Source: Himantopus leucocephalus (Eukaryota; Chordata; Aves; Charadriiformes; Recurvirostridae). From it: a DNA stretch of 64,000 bases. Of the stretch, positions 46,620-60,820 are shown one piece after another. The DNA is taken from the NCBI GenBank assembly GCA_003993805.1, contig RSEF01000019.1:7108966-7172965 (forward strand), written 5' to 3'. The notes beneath the pieces are model-generated. The model made no database searches. It saw only the letters and a list, made by a program, of their open reading frames with translations, and was not told where the DNA came from. Position 1 is the first letter of the stretch, and every line of letters starts with the position of its first letter. A program made the translations under genes and the position numbers.

Positions 46620-47220
46620 CAATGACCTGTGGTGGGCGCGTGGGTTCCAGCGCTTCCATTTTCCAGTTGTTGGGAGATCCGACGCTGCGCTGGTCCGGCG
46701 ATGCTGCGGCGTAGCCTCGCTTCGTGCTGGTCCCCGCTCGCAGCGCTGACTGAGCTCTCTGTGCGTGCACCGTCAGCGTGGCCGCGTGCTCGCCTGCTCC
46801 GCCGGCTGCAGCTCCGGTGAGCCCATGTGTGTCAGGGACGTGCTCGGGCAGTCGCAGCGCAGGTGGGCTCTCCCTTCATGCTGCTGGCGGCTGTGTGCTG
46901 GTGGCAGTCTGTTTGCCAGCCAGGCAGCATGGCGCAGAGGGGACTCTGGCCCAGCCCGGCTTGCCCCGCGCCAGGGAGGGTGTCTCTGCCCCTGCAAAGG
47001 GCCCCCCCGGCCAGGGGCCAGGCGGGGGCTGCTCCCGATGGCGGCTGGGCCGAGGAGCCGCTGGAGCAGCTGGTGAGGAGCAGACCAGGAGAAGCCACCG
47101 GGCTTTCTTGGGTGCCCAAAGCAGCGGGCAGGCAGTGCCGCAGGCAGGCGAAGCGGCAGGGCTGGGCCCTGGCAGTCGCCGCACCAGGGAGGGGAGCGCC
47201 ACGGCTGAGGATGGCTCCTG
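46620..47220. promoter_or_regulatory. CpG island, no associated gene seen
   Basis: About 48 CpG in 590 bp at roughly 66% G+C give an observed/expected ratio near 0.75 by hand count. The densest part is 46640-46860, with about 28 CpG. The longest open frames of the window (46827-47390 plus, 187 codons; 46832-47332 minus, 166 codons; 46778-47221 plus, 147 codons) overlap here on both strands. That is what GC-rich DNA poor in stop codons produces. Their proteins are rich in A, G, P, R and W and show no known domain. The likely role is a promoter or enhancer of an unrecognised transcript. Confidence 0.65.
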
Positions 47221-50200
47221 AGGGCTTTTCTGGGCCAGAAGGAAGAGAAACAGATGGAGAGTTGGAAGAAATCTCCCTGGGTGCTGGAGATTTCCCTTTC
47301 AGTATTGCAAACTCAGCATGTGGGCCCAGCACACCATTTCTACTCTGCAGTGTGTATCAGAGACACGTAAAATGCTTTCACTGTTGTTAGTGAATCCAGT
47401 AAGGCAGATAAAACATCTTGTAAGATCCCGCGTATGAGCAAGCTCAGATGTAACTCGTCCATCTGTGGGTAGTGCGAGACAGGGAGGAGTGTGTTGCGGC
47501 TGTATGAGGACAAACAGACTGGAGGTCGTCTTTGAGAGCTTCAGAGTCAGCATATGGCAACTAATCTGTCGTGTGTGAAGATTTTCAGTTAGTGGCTGAG
47601 CTGGGGAATCATCGGTACGGTATCAAACCAGGTTGTACCCACAGCTACCAGAAGCCAAGGAAAGTTTACTGCAGGTTGGCGGCTGAGAACCTGGTGTGAC
47701 AGTAACACATGGTCTCCCGTGCCCCTGGCCAGGGAGCTGCAAACCCCCTGCAATTAGCAGATGCTGAGGATCACCACCCTGAAACCTCAGGCTGTCATCC
47801 TTTTGAGGTCAGAGGCATCCAAGGGTTTGGGGGATAAGCTTTGATCATGTTAGTCCAAAAAGCTTTGGAAGCAGAGACATGATAGAGCATCACTGACTTC
47901 AGAAATAGCTTAAAAGGTTTGTCCAAGGAAACAGGATTTCTTCTGTCACTACACAGCCTGCAAATGGCAGGGATGAGGGCTTCGCGCGTCCTTTACCACT
48001 GAGAAACTACTTTGCCCCATTTACCATCAGGCCCTGTGTTCGCGACAGCTCAGCCCCACGGGGGCAGGAGGCTGAAACCTGGCTGTGGGCATAGACTGCC
48101 CAGTCTCCCGGCTGGAATAGCGGAGCCGTTGCCAGCTCTTGCAGGCACTCAGTGGCTGCTGAGGGAAAGTGCTTGCAGCCTCTGCTTCGAGCTGCCTCCC
48201 CCTCCCCTGAGCTGGCACACCTGGGTTACGAATATTTCACCGTGCTTTCAGAGACCCTTTCCTCAGCCTCCCAGGGGTCTTAGCCCATGGTCTGATAAAT
48301 GCTGTGTTTGCCTTCAGGGCCTGATAAAATGCACAATTAAGTTAGAAGGAAGATGCTCATTAACTCCATTGTGTGCTGCACCGTGTCCTTGTCCCATTTG
48401 CTGGGGCGGGATTTGTTCTCTGTTCCTTTTCCTGCCGCCTCTCCAGTCACCTGCGCCAAGTGAACAGGCACATTTTGGAACCTAGATATGTGTATGTCTG
48501 TGGGAAGAACATCATTTTGCCAGACTTGTATTTTGGGAAAGGTCAGTGTTTGATATCCATAAATCTGTTCTTGAAGATCATCAATATTACTCGACCTACA
48601 AGTCGCAGGCACTATCTCACAGTCGGCAGGCTGCTGGCAAGGGAACCCACAGAGAGCCCTTCAGGACAACAGACCCCGTAGACTATCACAGCAGGAAACC
48701 CAGTGAGAAGGGAGGTTTGGCTGGTGTGTTTGCTATTACTGACTTGCATTGAGAGCTTCAGGAAAATAGCTCACTGCAAGGGGCTAAGGCACTGTTGTAA
48801 AGACCTTGGTTGGAGTTGTTCTTGAACAGCCCAGTGGAAAGGTATGGTTTGCAGTGGGCTGGCTGTGATAAGGAACTTATCTGTGTGTAATGTCTGTTAA
48901 AACTGCAGAGTATTTTTACAATGGCATGCAAGTTGGCATGGATTTAAATAAGAAATAAATCAGTTGGGGACAGTCTGTTTTGGTGCATTGGGTTTATACC
49001 TGGAAGGATCTGTCACTGTCTCTCTGAGACACCCACAGCTGCTGCTTATCTCTGTTAAAGACACATTGAATGTAGTCCTGACTTTTCTGGCTCACATTTT
49101 GGTGAATGTGCTCTCAGCTGTCAGCCATTTACTTCATTTTGGTTTTAATGACTTTCAAGGGTCCCTCAAACAAGCAAAACTGGAGTGAAAATAACTGACA
49201 CTACCTTCGTTCTGTGAAATTGTAGTAACATAGTGGTACAGGACCACTATTCTGTCTTGTTTCACCTCACTTTATTTTGCTTAAAAATAATAGTAATAAT
49301 AAACGGTTGCTAAGAACCCTTTCTTCTCTGAATTATAATTTTAGGTTTCCTTGTGCTTCCCTTAGCTTGATCAAGTCAGTGCATAACAGTCAAGAAAAGT
49401 CACTGATAAATGAATTCACTTGATCAATCTTTAGGATCAGGCTGGGTGATCTGCAGAATAAATTTTAGTTATCTCCCTCTTCTGAAAGTGCAGTTTCTTT
49501 TTTTACATTTATTTGTGGGCAAAGCAATGCCAGAGCTCAGCAACCATAATCTTTCAGACTAGAGACGTGAGCCTGGGGGAATTTAGCCAGCTCCTTTCAA
49601 TTCCCATGTGTATCCTGCTGCTAACAGAAGCAACATACGTGTACACGTAAAAGCAAGCATTATCACATTACCTCCATGAGCCGGGTGAAAGTTATTAAGA
49701 ATGACAGCTTCGTTTATCTGTGGGCTCAGACGTGGAGAAATATGACTTGGTGGGAAAGCTTCCAGATCGTGCTTTGCCCTTGCAGGCACCCTGCCAGGAG
49801 ACAGGCGATGCAGAAGAACAACACGATGACTGTCACGCGTCCAGGTCCCACCCCTTCTGATACTCACAAAAGATGGCTTTGGATCCACCCTATCTAATTT
49901 CACTTTATTTCTGTAGTCAGCAGAGGTATATAGGTACATCTAGGGGGTGACATAGCCCTCCCCTCTGACACCCCTCATGACTTCGGTTGGTGACTGAAAA
50001 GCTGCCTGGGGCAGCTCCTTCAGCTTGTTCAAGTAGCCTAAATTTCGATGTCTTGCAACTCTCATCAGCTTATCATGAATATCCCATAACTTTTTGAAAC
50101 TTTGCTCTGAAGTATGTGATTACAGAAGAATATAAAATTTTGTTTTTGTTGAAAGCATCTTTCTTGCTCACACATTGTAGAGAAACTTTGATTCAAGTTA

Positions 50201-50574
50201 CAAGCTCAGGCTCACACCCTGGGACAGATAGAAAGAAACATAAATGCCTTTTTTGGGTCTTTGTAATCTTTTGGCTCACTGTCTCCGAGCCTTCACCTGA
50301 GCTCTGAACCTGCAGAACAGCAATGGTGCATCCCAGCTTCAACTCAGTTTATGGGGCTTGGGAGGGTCTTTCCTAGAACTTCCGTGGGAGCAGGCTTGGC
50401 AATAGTCTTTCTCCTGCTTAGATCTAGGAGATACCAGAAGATTGGTTTTGTACATCAGGCAAAGAAAGAGACAGCCAAAATATTTTGCCTTGCCTTACTT
50501 GGCATAGATGATAATTTTTCTCATTGCCCTTTTCCAGAAGTCATTAGCTGAGCAAGGGCAGCTGAGCAATTTGC
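47221..50574. other. Gene-free stretch, nothing recognised
   Basis: Ordinary non-coding sequence. The open frames at 48012-48485 and 48337-48752 have no family resemblance. No RNA gene or interspersed repeat was recognised. Confidence 0.5.
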
Positions 50575-50626
50575 ATTTTCTTCTCTCTTTATTCTCTTTC
50601 TATTTTTTCCCCCTATTTTTTTCTTT
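50575..50626 (+). repeat. Polypyrimidine tract
   Basis: About 50 bases nearly all T and C, interrupted by a few A, containing T6, C5 and T7 runs. It could act as a splice-acceptor tract on the plus strand, but no credible exon follows it. Most likely simple low complexity. Confidence 0.7.
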
Positions 50627-53600
50627 GTGTAAAAAGTCTGCAAGTACACCTCCTGGCATATTTATCAAGTCTGTCTTTTACTAAGATTTGTCTGTCATCT
50701 TGCCAGACAGCCCAGTTAGGGATACAGAAGCAATTTGAGGATGAATATTTCAGTCTAAGAATAGCACCAAGGAAAGGGCATGCCTGGTTTCTACTGTCCT
50801 GAAAAGTCCTATTCATTGGACTCCTTTCACATCCGTGCTCACATACCTGCTGCGCATTTGGCAGTCTGGCCTTCCAGTTCACAGTTACAGCTATAGAGAG
50901 TTTTCTGATGAGACATTTTTCCTTTGAGAATTGTTATTTCATTAACACTGAAAATAAGAGTGTATTGATATGAAGGAAACGGCCAGTGTGGGGAATTACC
51001 AGGCTTGTTGGTGTTGGAATACAGAGTCATTGTGAATCTGACTTGAGAGAAGTTAAGCGACAGGCTTATCTTGCGCAGGCAGTTGGGGGGAGCTGCATAC
51101 CTGTGTTATCTTACCTCGAATCTACTGAGTGACACCTGGGGTGGGGCCGAGCCCCCACGGCCCCATGTTATTTCAGTAAAGCCAGGAGAGCAGCCCTGCC
51201 TCTGTACCCAACACAAGCCTTGTTAAGTGTTAATTGGCACATGATAAATGACGTAGTCCCACCTGGCCAAAATTATAAATCTGGTGTTTAGAAACCTCTA
51301 TTTGGAGAATGAGAATTCTAGCTATTGGATGGGTCTGGGCTGTCCCCTCCCCAAGCAGGAATGTCTCTTTGGTGAGACTTGTGCCTCTGACTATGTCGGA
51401 TGTTACCGGGAAAATATTGTTGACAAAAGTGCTGAACTATTAACTCAAGCTCAATTGCTGTCATGAGTGTATTTATCAATGGCAATTTGTTCAATCTATT
51501 GCCTTAATAAATCATTTATCTTTTTCAACTTTGCAAAACTGTCTCAGTGAAAGCCCTTGGCAGGGCTCTGGAACAGGCAAACTTTGGTAAGTGGCTACAT
51601 CCATAATCTGTTAGACATAAACTGCTGACCAAGTCTTGGGACTAGGATTGGATCCAGCCCCTCCGAGACTCCTCTCTGAGAAGGAGTTTAGAAGGCAAGG
51701 GTCCTTTCTGAACCTCGTGACACAACGGGAGGGCTTGCCTCAGCCATGTATCAGACTTACACTCTTAACATGACAGCCAGGGACAAACGAAACACGTGGT
51801 CAGAATATACCTTTTCAAGAGTGAAGTAATATGTCTTCGGATTTCATACCAAAGTTTGCTTGCAGTTTGTACTGTAAAGAACTGAAATGACATAAAATGC
51901 CTTGTGGCATTAAAAAAAAGTAATTTCAGAGTTGTAATATGCTTTTTCCCCATACTGATGTGGAAGTAGCTGTAGTTTGAAACTGCACACCATTCTGAGA
52001 AATGGAAATTCTGATCCCTGCACAACTTTATTATTTTTACAGCTTAGGTTCTATTTCCAGGGTTTTAAATTGTAATTGTTTCACCTGCTGAATCCTGTTG
52101 TTCTGCGAACTACTCAAATGTTCTTTTGTATCAGATATACTCCCCCTTAGCTAGGTTGAGCTCATGAATAAATGACTTCCCCCACCCCTCATTAACAATT
52201 GACATTGGGAACAAAATCCTACTTCTTGCTTTTCTTTGTATTGCATGTAACGCCATTGACATGATTAAAACCATTTCTTGTTGAAGTTCCTTGTAGCTCT
52301 AGATTGCACAAAGTAAGGAGAATCTGTCTCCATTCAAATCATGGGTGGAATGGCACGGCTGTTCGATGGCCGTGGAGCTGGGATGCACCCAGCTGTGCAA
52401 TCTGGATAATCTAGATTGGGTTAGAAGGACAGGGGAAGAAAATGTATCTATCTCAGCTCTAATCTGCTCCCCTCTATGCAATTGTGGGTGTAGGAAGCGC
52501 CATAGGAAGCAATGAGGGAATGTAAATGCATGTGCAGACTATTGTTAAAAACCCAACCTCTTAGATCTTTCTTCTCCTTTCCTTTACTGTAAGGGCAGCC
52601 TCTGCACGAGGTGCTCACTCAGGCATTCCCAACATGAAGAGTAAATGCATGCTGAGATCATGATGATATTTCTGGAAGACTCGCAGGAAAGAAATAAGAC
52701 TTGTAGAAGCGCGTGATTTCAGATAAGGCTTTGCTTCATGTTTTGCCAGCGCTTGCTTCTCTTTTATTCGTTTTGGTTCTGTCCATAGTTGTCAGGCTTT
52801 CCTCTTGAATTCGATTGTTGCAATCCAAGGGCTTAGTCCTGCATTTAATTCTCTGCCTGTAGTACTCACCAGACAATGTGGCACAGAGAAATAGAAGTAT
52901 GCTTTAACATCAGGTTGAACTACAGCAAGAGAAAAGTGGGAACAAGATGTCATCTGGAGATACTGCAAGAGATCCAAGTTATTTAGTTCTCAAAGGGGCG
53001 CATGTAGCCAAATGTGATTTATGTTGGACTGACTGTTTTTTCAAAGCTTTTCAAATATTTTGATTTAGGGAGCAGGTGCTTCCTTAATCAAAACAAAGAT
53101 ATGATAAATATTAGTGGAATGTTGTTTGGGAAATGGCCATGTGAAAGATACCAGCCTGATAACTATTTCAATTTTGAGTGAGTTCATGTGGTACCTGTAA
53201 TTAGCCCTTCTCCTCTTGCATGCTGAGCCCTTCTCTCCCCCAGCGCGTCTGGGTAATCAGTTCTGCATCCCAAATTTATGCCTGCGGCACAAGATATAAA
53301 GATGGCTCCACTTGTAATTCTGTCTGCAGTTCCTTAGATGATCAACATACAAAGATCCTGTTTAAACACAGCTGAGAGAATGTTTGTGTAGCACTCATTG
53401 TGTCAAAGGGATCATTTTCCACACCACCAGACTGTTTTAACCTGCTAAGAGAATCCTTTCTCATTCCCCCTTATTTACGGGGGGGACACACCCAACCATA
53501 AAAGGCCAGAGGAGAACAGATCTGGATGAGAGGTCGGGAAATGGAAAGAAATGCGTTTCTTTGAAAAAGCAAGGCACATCTCTTGGTATATGAAGGACGT

Positions 53601-55920
53601 GCACAGCAGACCCCATGTGTTCATACTAACAGTTTTGTGAATGGGTTCAGAATGAAATCATGAAAACAAGGACTGTTTCTCTTGATTTTTTTGTTTTTAA
53701 AACATTGCAAAGAATGAAGCATGTGTAAATGCCCTGAGAGAAGGGTCAATCTGTCCCGCACAGGCAGGGTGAGAGCAGTCAGTGAGCCGGGTTCACCGGG
53801 AAGGGGTGTCTCACTTGGTTGACTCCCCAGCACCATGCTGTCCTGGGTGGAAGAAACAAAGCATTTGAGCAGAAAGCTCTTGAGTATATAAAAACAGGAC
53901 AGAATTGAGGGAAGCTGGGATCCATCTGGCACAGAGGATAGAAGGTTTTCCAAGCTGTGTATGGGCGTCCATCTTCTGATGTGATCAGTCCTCTGGGAGA
54001 CATCTGTTCTCTGCCCTGCAAGTAGATGTGTCAGGTTCACTGTCCACCATTTCAGCCAAACCTCAGGATATGTTCCTTCTGGAAGAGCTGTGGGAGGATT
54101 CAGTAAGTTGGTGACAAGATAGACTAGAAAATAAATTACTGCTACTGTAACATACCAATTATTAGACCACAGCCACGATTCTTTCTCTCAAGAACAGCTC
54201 TTCAGGGAAGCACGTGACTCGGGGCTCATGGGGACAAGGCTTCCACTGGACAAGAAATGGAAATTCTCATGTTCTCTCAATTACCTGTAACTATTGCTGT
54301 GAATTTCCTTGTCCTCCTAATAGTTATTGGCACTAGTTATCCTTTATGTTGATACGTATTTGCAACTGTAAATGAAAAATAATTTATGGCAACTTTTCTG
54401 TATTTCTTTTTCTATAGGTTATGCTTGGGGATAGATAATTGTAACTTCAGTGTCAAAGAGGACTTCTATAAACTATGCTTTTGCACCTGTTGTAGACTTT
54501 CAGTACAATGTAATGCATTTGCTCACTATTACTACCATACTTAATTTCAAATTGTATTTAATTCCTACCTCATTAGGGGTATGAATATGACAGTTAATTG
54601 AAATGGGTCCATTGTTTTTGCCATGAATCTGCAGTGGAGGTGTACCACTGCTAATGATAATTTCAGGTTTTCCGGGTCTTGCTGAAGGAAAATGAAGTCC
54701 TAAAAGCAAATTCCATGTATGATGAGATAATCCACAATTTTGCATTCCAGTCATAACCCTGCAGAAGTTACAGCTGTCAGAATTCATCACCGCAATTCTA
54801 ACATAATTACTGTAAATGTAATCTATTTAGCGCCCCAGGACGTTTGTCCTGATAGGCAGTGAAATGGCCCTATGGACATGCTAGAGACAGCATTTTTGTG
54901 CCACTCTTTTTTAGATATTGTTCTACAAAATCAAGATGCCTGTCATTCAAAGCCATGCTTCTGGGAATGTACTAAGGGTATAATTTCTCTAAATTAAACT
55001 GCAGCATTTGTACTCATTAATGGGAAAAAACAATCTCTCTTTGTGTCTTCTGAATGCCTAATTGATCATCTCAAATGGATGTGCGCCACCGTGTTGGCTA
55101 CATGGAGAAGTTTCTGTGTGAAGCTGTGATCACGATGATACATTTCCTAGCAGGTTTTTATGAACAGACTGTGATTAGTTTTCAGACAGCACATGATAGT
55201 GTTTTTAATTATAGCCAAAAAATGAAGTGGTTGGGCTGATATTGGAGAAAGCATCACACAGATGATACAAGAAAATTTTGAGCTGTAGTCCATATTCAGT
55301 TGAAGTATTATTGGTGCCATTGATTTTCAATTAATATTCAGTATTGACCACTACTGTGAAGAAGACAGCATGATACTGTAGCAGATTTGTGGATTTTTTA
55401 CAAGCCATTGATTTTTTTTCGTACTATGCAGCTGTTTCCATTAATAAGGCACACATGGAAATATTCTTTAAGAATTTGTTTCTCCCCAGTACAAGGAGAC
55501 AGTGTGTGAAAATCTGTTTTCTCTGGAGATGTCCTCTGCAATGCAAGGCTATGTGTCATCTTTTCATAGTGGGGAAACGGTTGGGCTCTCCAGTCTGAGG
55601 TGCTTTCAGGCTTCTGGGGATGTCTATGTATAGCGAGACCTTGGGCTTCCTTTTGACCACTGTCTTTCTCTGGGTAGTCCTGAGAATTTGCTCTGCCTGG
55701 AGTAAATCCTCGTTATTAATGTAGGAAATTAACAAAAGGCATATTGTCAGAGGTTAATCTATAGCTGGCAGATTTAGCTAATTTGAAGTAAGGAAATTTC
55801 ATGTGCTGCTCAAAGAAGAAATGGCTCCTGAGAAAGTCATGGAAGGCTCTGTTTTGTAAAAGAAAACAGAAAATTTGAGATATGAGTATCCACAAATGCT
55901 TTTAATCCAATAAGTGCGAT
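50627..55920. other. Gene-free stretch with weak enhancer-like segments
   Basis: AT-rich non-coding DNA. The segments 51200-51540 and 54960-55230 are non-repetitive and dense in ATTA, TAAT and AATTGATCAT-type strings. No exon, RNA gene or transposon was recognised. Open frames such as 53621-54040 (minus) and 54500-54790 (minus) resemble no family. Confidence 0.45.
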
Positions 55921-55951
55921 AACAAACAAACAAAAACCCCAACCCAAACAA
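55921..55951 (+). repeat. A/C-rich low-complexity tract
   Basis: Three AAC-AAAC type units followed by AAAAACCCCAACCCAAACA; no G or T for 31 bases. Confidence 0.85.
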
Positions 55952-58296
55952 TAATTGCAGTATCAATTAGAAGTTTAACATGGGGTCTGGAAGAAGGTAT
56001 CTTTGATTCCTGGCTCAGATGGAACTATCTGCTCTAAAAAGCATGGTGAAGTGAAGTTGTACAGCTGACTTTTTTGGATGTCTTTGCTACATAGAAGGCA
56101 AAGCTGCTTTCCACTGGACTGAGTAACCTGTCACAGGGGGGAACCAGATTGTGATGCTGAAAAAGAAAAGCTAGGTCAGAGCTGTCATGACCTCATACAG
56201 TCAGGTCAAGTTCTTAAATCCATAATTAACCACTAGGAGCATCCTGTTTCCACATGTCCTGAGCTGCTGCACATTCTGGAGCAATTTCTCAAGTTTCAAA
56301 TTGTGAAGGAGGAACATTTTCTGGAGAACCCATAAAATTGCAGTCTGCTTATTTTTCTCCTAAGACTAGAATTTCTTCTACTGGTTTAGGTTATTAGTAG
56401 GTATTTGTCAACCCATTTTCAGCAGCTGACAAGCTAGATGAAATTGGAGTAACCCTATATACATGTATCTGCCAGTAGTCCCTTTTAAATATGGATAGAG
56501 CTGTCAGGGCACATCAGATGTCCCTCCTGAATAGAACAAAGCTAACCATGCAAGCTACTAACAAGCATTGATCTGAAAAATGAATAGATTTCAAAGAGGC
56601 TTAGTCAGGATAGCCTGCAACAGGCAGAAATCAGGCCCTACATCTTAATCATATTTCAAGGAATTGGGTTATTCCATCCTTTTATTACCTAAAAGACTTG
56701 GAAAGTAATGTAAAATATCGGCTTCAGCTACCTCTGGTATGCCAGTGCTGTGGTGGGTGGGAGCTTTTCCTTCCCTCGCCAGCCCGTGCTGCTGCCTGAT
56801 GCTGCCCACCCCAGTACCGGCGTGTGTTTGAGCCAAAGCCTGTAACTTACGGAGACAGTAGAAGGGGCTCCCCGCTCAGCTCTTCTGCCTTCCTGGAGCA
56901 GCAACGCCAGCCGCACGTGTCTGGGGCGCCGATGCTTGGCTTTGCTGCATGCCCGGGGGGGGGAGTTTGTCTTACCCAACACTGCTAAAAGGTAAAGATC
57001 GTATTTTTCCCTCTTCAGAATGTGAGAGCTAGGAAGAATTGGTAGGCAACTGAGGACATCTTGTAGTGTTGTTCTCCGTATGAACGCTCGGAGAACACCT
57101 GCAAGGTGAATAGAAGTGAGAAGGAGCAAATGTTCGGGTAGTTCTCAGTGTAACACTGCTGACGCATTAAGAAGCCGGCTAGGTTTCTTCTGACTAAGAT
57201 CATACAAATTGATGTATAGTGAAGAAAAACCTTTATTGAATACAGTACTTTAAATGTTATTACGGGAACAGCTCTGGCAATGGCAAATCAGCACTTACTC
57301 ACAGTTTATTACGAAATGCTGTAGGTCTTACAGTGCTATGTTATAAAAATGATATTATATTAAATGTATTGCAGTGTGTGACTTTTACAAAGCCCAAGAG
57401 TAATTCTTGGAAAAGCAGCCTCGTTCTGTCCCTGTAGAGATCACAATTTATGACACTAGAACTGCAATTTTGTAGTGAGGGGGAACAATCGCATTGTTTA
57501 TCTTCATCGTTTTCGGCCATTCTATAGTATTCAGGCTGAGGAAAGGAACAGAGTAAGAAATCTGCAATGTTAATTTATAGCCACTTCTGTACTTCTCATT
57601 ATAGATCTACTCCAATTATTGCAACTCGGTTACCCAGGTCACGGCAGCAAGAAGCTCAGAAGGCTCTTGTTCACGTGCAGGCTTTTTGAAGGGCTCAAAT
57701 ATTTCTATCCTCCTGCAAGCTTGTGCTTTGTTTGCTCACAAGTGACCAATTCGTTATTTCTGCACTTCCCTACTCTTGAAGAGGGCCTGCAGGAACTAAT
57801 CATCAGTGGTGGACCACGTGCTTTGCTTGATGTCGCTCCAGCGATGTCAGTAGATTTGCTTTGATTTACTCTAGCTTGGGATCTGGTTTTGTTTTGTTTC
57901 TGTCCTGAAGGCATTATGATTTTGGTTCGTTTCATTCACCACTGTCCTTGCTATCAAATACTACAACCAAATTCTAAAAAGGCTGTAATTCGTCACTGTA
58001 TTTGATAGGTTTTTACAGTAATTTCTGTGTCCATTGATTTCAAGTCCTCACAGCTAGAACTTTAAAATATTTTTGATGTGGAAAATGTCCCGCTCAAAAC
58101 TCTAGCTGGTTCTGTGCAGATGACTAACAGAAGCCACACAAATGGACGTGGATATAAAGAGAAAATTCTGTCTGGTTTTTGTGTCTTTCACCATATGATG
58201 CACTTGCCTTATTTCATCCCTGTCACACCATGGATGCATCTTTTGAGTTGACACCTGGATTAGTTGTTTAATTACACAAATGAACCTTTTGGGCTT
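55952..58296. other. Non-coding stretch, nothing recognised
   Basis: Ordinary sequence with a small GC-rich patch at 56740-56970, which includes a G9 run near 56955. The minus-strand open frame 56728-57129 (133 codons) spans that patch and resembles no known family. Confidence 0.5.
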
Positions 58297-58321
58297 NTTT
58301 TTTTTTTTTTTTTTTTTTTTT
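58297..58321 (+). repeat. Ambiguous base followed by poly-T (T24)
   Basis: A single N at 58297 is followed by 24 T. It has the same arrangement as at 34533. The homopolymer length is uncertain. Confidence 0.9.
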
Positions 58322-60820
58322 GCTTGTCCGTCTCACTGAGTGTTTCTGTGACTGGCAGGTATAACCTGCGTGGTGGGGGTACTCAGTGTGACACTTCCAT
58401 CCAGCCAAATCATTGCATTAGTTTTGCCTCAGTGCAAAAGTTCCAGACTAAACCTATCTTGTGTTTGCTGGCTGGCATTAAAGACTAGGGGTTTGCTTTC
58501 TAGTACCCAGAGTGGCGTAAGACTTGCACAGCACCCAGATGACATAATACCAGTTATTAAGTACTCCTCCTTGATTTCACACCAGGGCTGCATACCCAGG
58601 TGGCTGCTTCTTATGTCTAACGTATAGCAGAGCGGTTCAGCAGCCAGCCCCTTCAGATATCCACGAGATATAGCTGAACAGCCACTTGAGCCAAAGCCTG
58701 CTGGTGTTCATAGGAAACTGTTTTCAGGACCATGCCGTAATGCACGGAAATGGGTTAGTACCAGTGTCTGCTTCACGTGACTACTGTGCTGCTGTAAAGG
58801 GAATTTACAAGGTGGCACAATATTGGCAGAAAAGTTCATTTATTTTCTCTATGAAAACTGCATGGGAAGGCTTAGACCATATTTGCTTCCTTTAACGGAT
58901 GCCCAGCATGGAACAGTGCATTGAAACGGTTTTGTGCACTACCTTCTTAAAAAGCAGATCAAACTTCTATGCTGTCAATGGTAATGGGCTGGGAATGATC
59001 TACGTGGCCTCTGCAGTGAGAGGACAAGCTGATGGCTGCATTCCCAGGCTTCCTCTCTGGCGTTCCTGTCTTAAGTGCCTGTACTTGTACTAAAAGCAGC
59101 AGTGTTATTACAGGAGAAATGAATTTACCACCGTTTCATTTCCTTTTGGAAACGTAGTACTTCATTTGGCTCTGAAGCCTTTTGCCCTATTCTGCTGACC
59201 TTTGGAAACATTTTGCAAAATTCTCCTTTTCTCTGATCTTGTCTATGCTTAAGCAGTTTAGCGGTTATAGTCGGTGTTAGTACTGTGTGCTGACAGAGGC
59301 TACGCTTTTACTGGGGTCAGTAAAGCCAAACGCTTGGTTGTACTCGCCCGCAGCCAATCCCCCGGGATGAAGTGTTTGCTAAGGGCACAACTGTGTCTTC
59401 GGAATTAAGCAGGTGCATATTACTGAGACTGCACTTCAGGTTCTTCTCCATGATATGAGGCTGTTAACACATTTTAAGAGATTGCCTATTAATGTTGCAA
59501 TAGATTATATAGCTTACCACACTACCATACCATTAACTGTTCCTAAAATGCTAGGAATAATTATTTAAAATTTTTTATTAACTAAACAAATACAGAAATT
59601 GCTTTGACAGACTATGTGAGTGTTGCTGCTGTGCATTGTATTCATTAGATAAACTGTTTACTGTGATGAAAACATGCTAAGTTAAATGCTGAAGAGTAAC
59701 TTCTCTTCTGTAAATGGCAGAAATAATGCAATTTTAAAGTTCTCCAGATATCTGAACATGGGCTTCTGGCACCCTTATAGCTTCAGCGATTTACTAAACT
59801 GAGACCAACAAAGAATCCAAGGTGAAAAATCCCAGCAGCATATTATAGACACATTACCTTTATTTTGGCCCTTCAGCCCCGGAAGCCTGCATGCCCTGCG
59901 TAAGCAATTCAGTGTCAGGATCATAAAACACTGGTGACAAATGGAAAAGTTTGACATTGGTAAACGGACGAGCTCATATGGCCTGGGAAATCTGAGACTG
60001 TGGAAAAGGAGTCCTTCCACTTACAGCTACACTTTTGCATGGGAAAGAAATCTCTAAAGCATCTTTCTATATGTGCAGGACTGATGTTTCTGTTCAGAAA
60101 TGTGTCTTTGAGTCTAGGGGACTTGCCGTATGATGGTCACCACCAGTTAACAGACCCAGCTGGGAGAAGGGGAAATGTCTCAGGTGTCCCGTCAAAGGCT
60201 CAGAGCTCATCCTGAGGAGGCTGCAGGAAGGGTGCAGGTGGTCATAGCGGGTTTCGGAACAGGGGATGCTAGGTTTTTGTAGGGTGTGAGCAACAGGAAA
60301 AAGAAGTACATGCTTTCTAGGGATAACTTAATGCAAAAAAAAAAAATTGCTTAGGTAGGGAAGTTGGAGAAAGTCTGAGAGCAGCTCAAAGCTGCTGAAA
60401 ATGCAGTAAAACTACAATTAACAACTCTTAGGGAAGTTCTTGTGTGCTGATCACCAGACAGAGGGTGGTCCTGTCCTGCTCTCAGGCTGGGCCCCCTTGG
60501 CACACTCTCGTTCTCCAAACAAAAGCATGTGGTGGGCTCACATAATTTGCCCTTGGAACACTTCCATTAGTCAGACTGAAATAACCAATTCTGCTAGAAA
60601 CTTAATAAAAAGCTCTTCTAGTTTAGACTGTGATTTGGGAAATATCCAAGCTTTTTTCTTCCAAAGTGATAAAGTTGAGGCAGAAATATAATGTGCTTTA
60701 TCATGTTTAAATTTAGCAGGCAATAATGACTGAGAAAAAAATTGTATATTGTCTCTAATTACATTGTCATCCCTATTCATTCTGATTCTTATTGTCCATG
60801 TGCAGTAGCACCCCAGGCCC
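58322..60820. other. Non-coding stretch with an A12 run
   Basis: Non-coding, AT-rich in the middle (59450-59750). A run of 12 A lies at 60335-60346. Open frames at 58370-59093, 59775-60215 and 60440-60691 resemble no family. Confidence 0.5.

Noticed and set aside
46778..47390. Long overlapping open frames of 147-187 codons on the plus strand and 166 on the minus strand
   Set aside because: They coincide with a CpG island, overlap on both strands, have composition-driven A/G/P/R-rich products and no recognisable domain.
50575..50626. Polypyrimidine tract as a splice acceptor
   Set aside because: No convincing AG-exon-donor combination follows.
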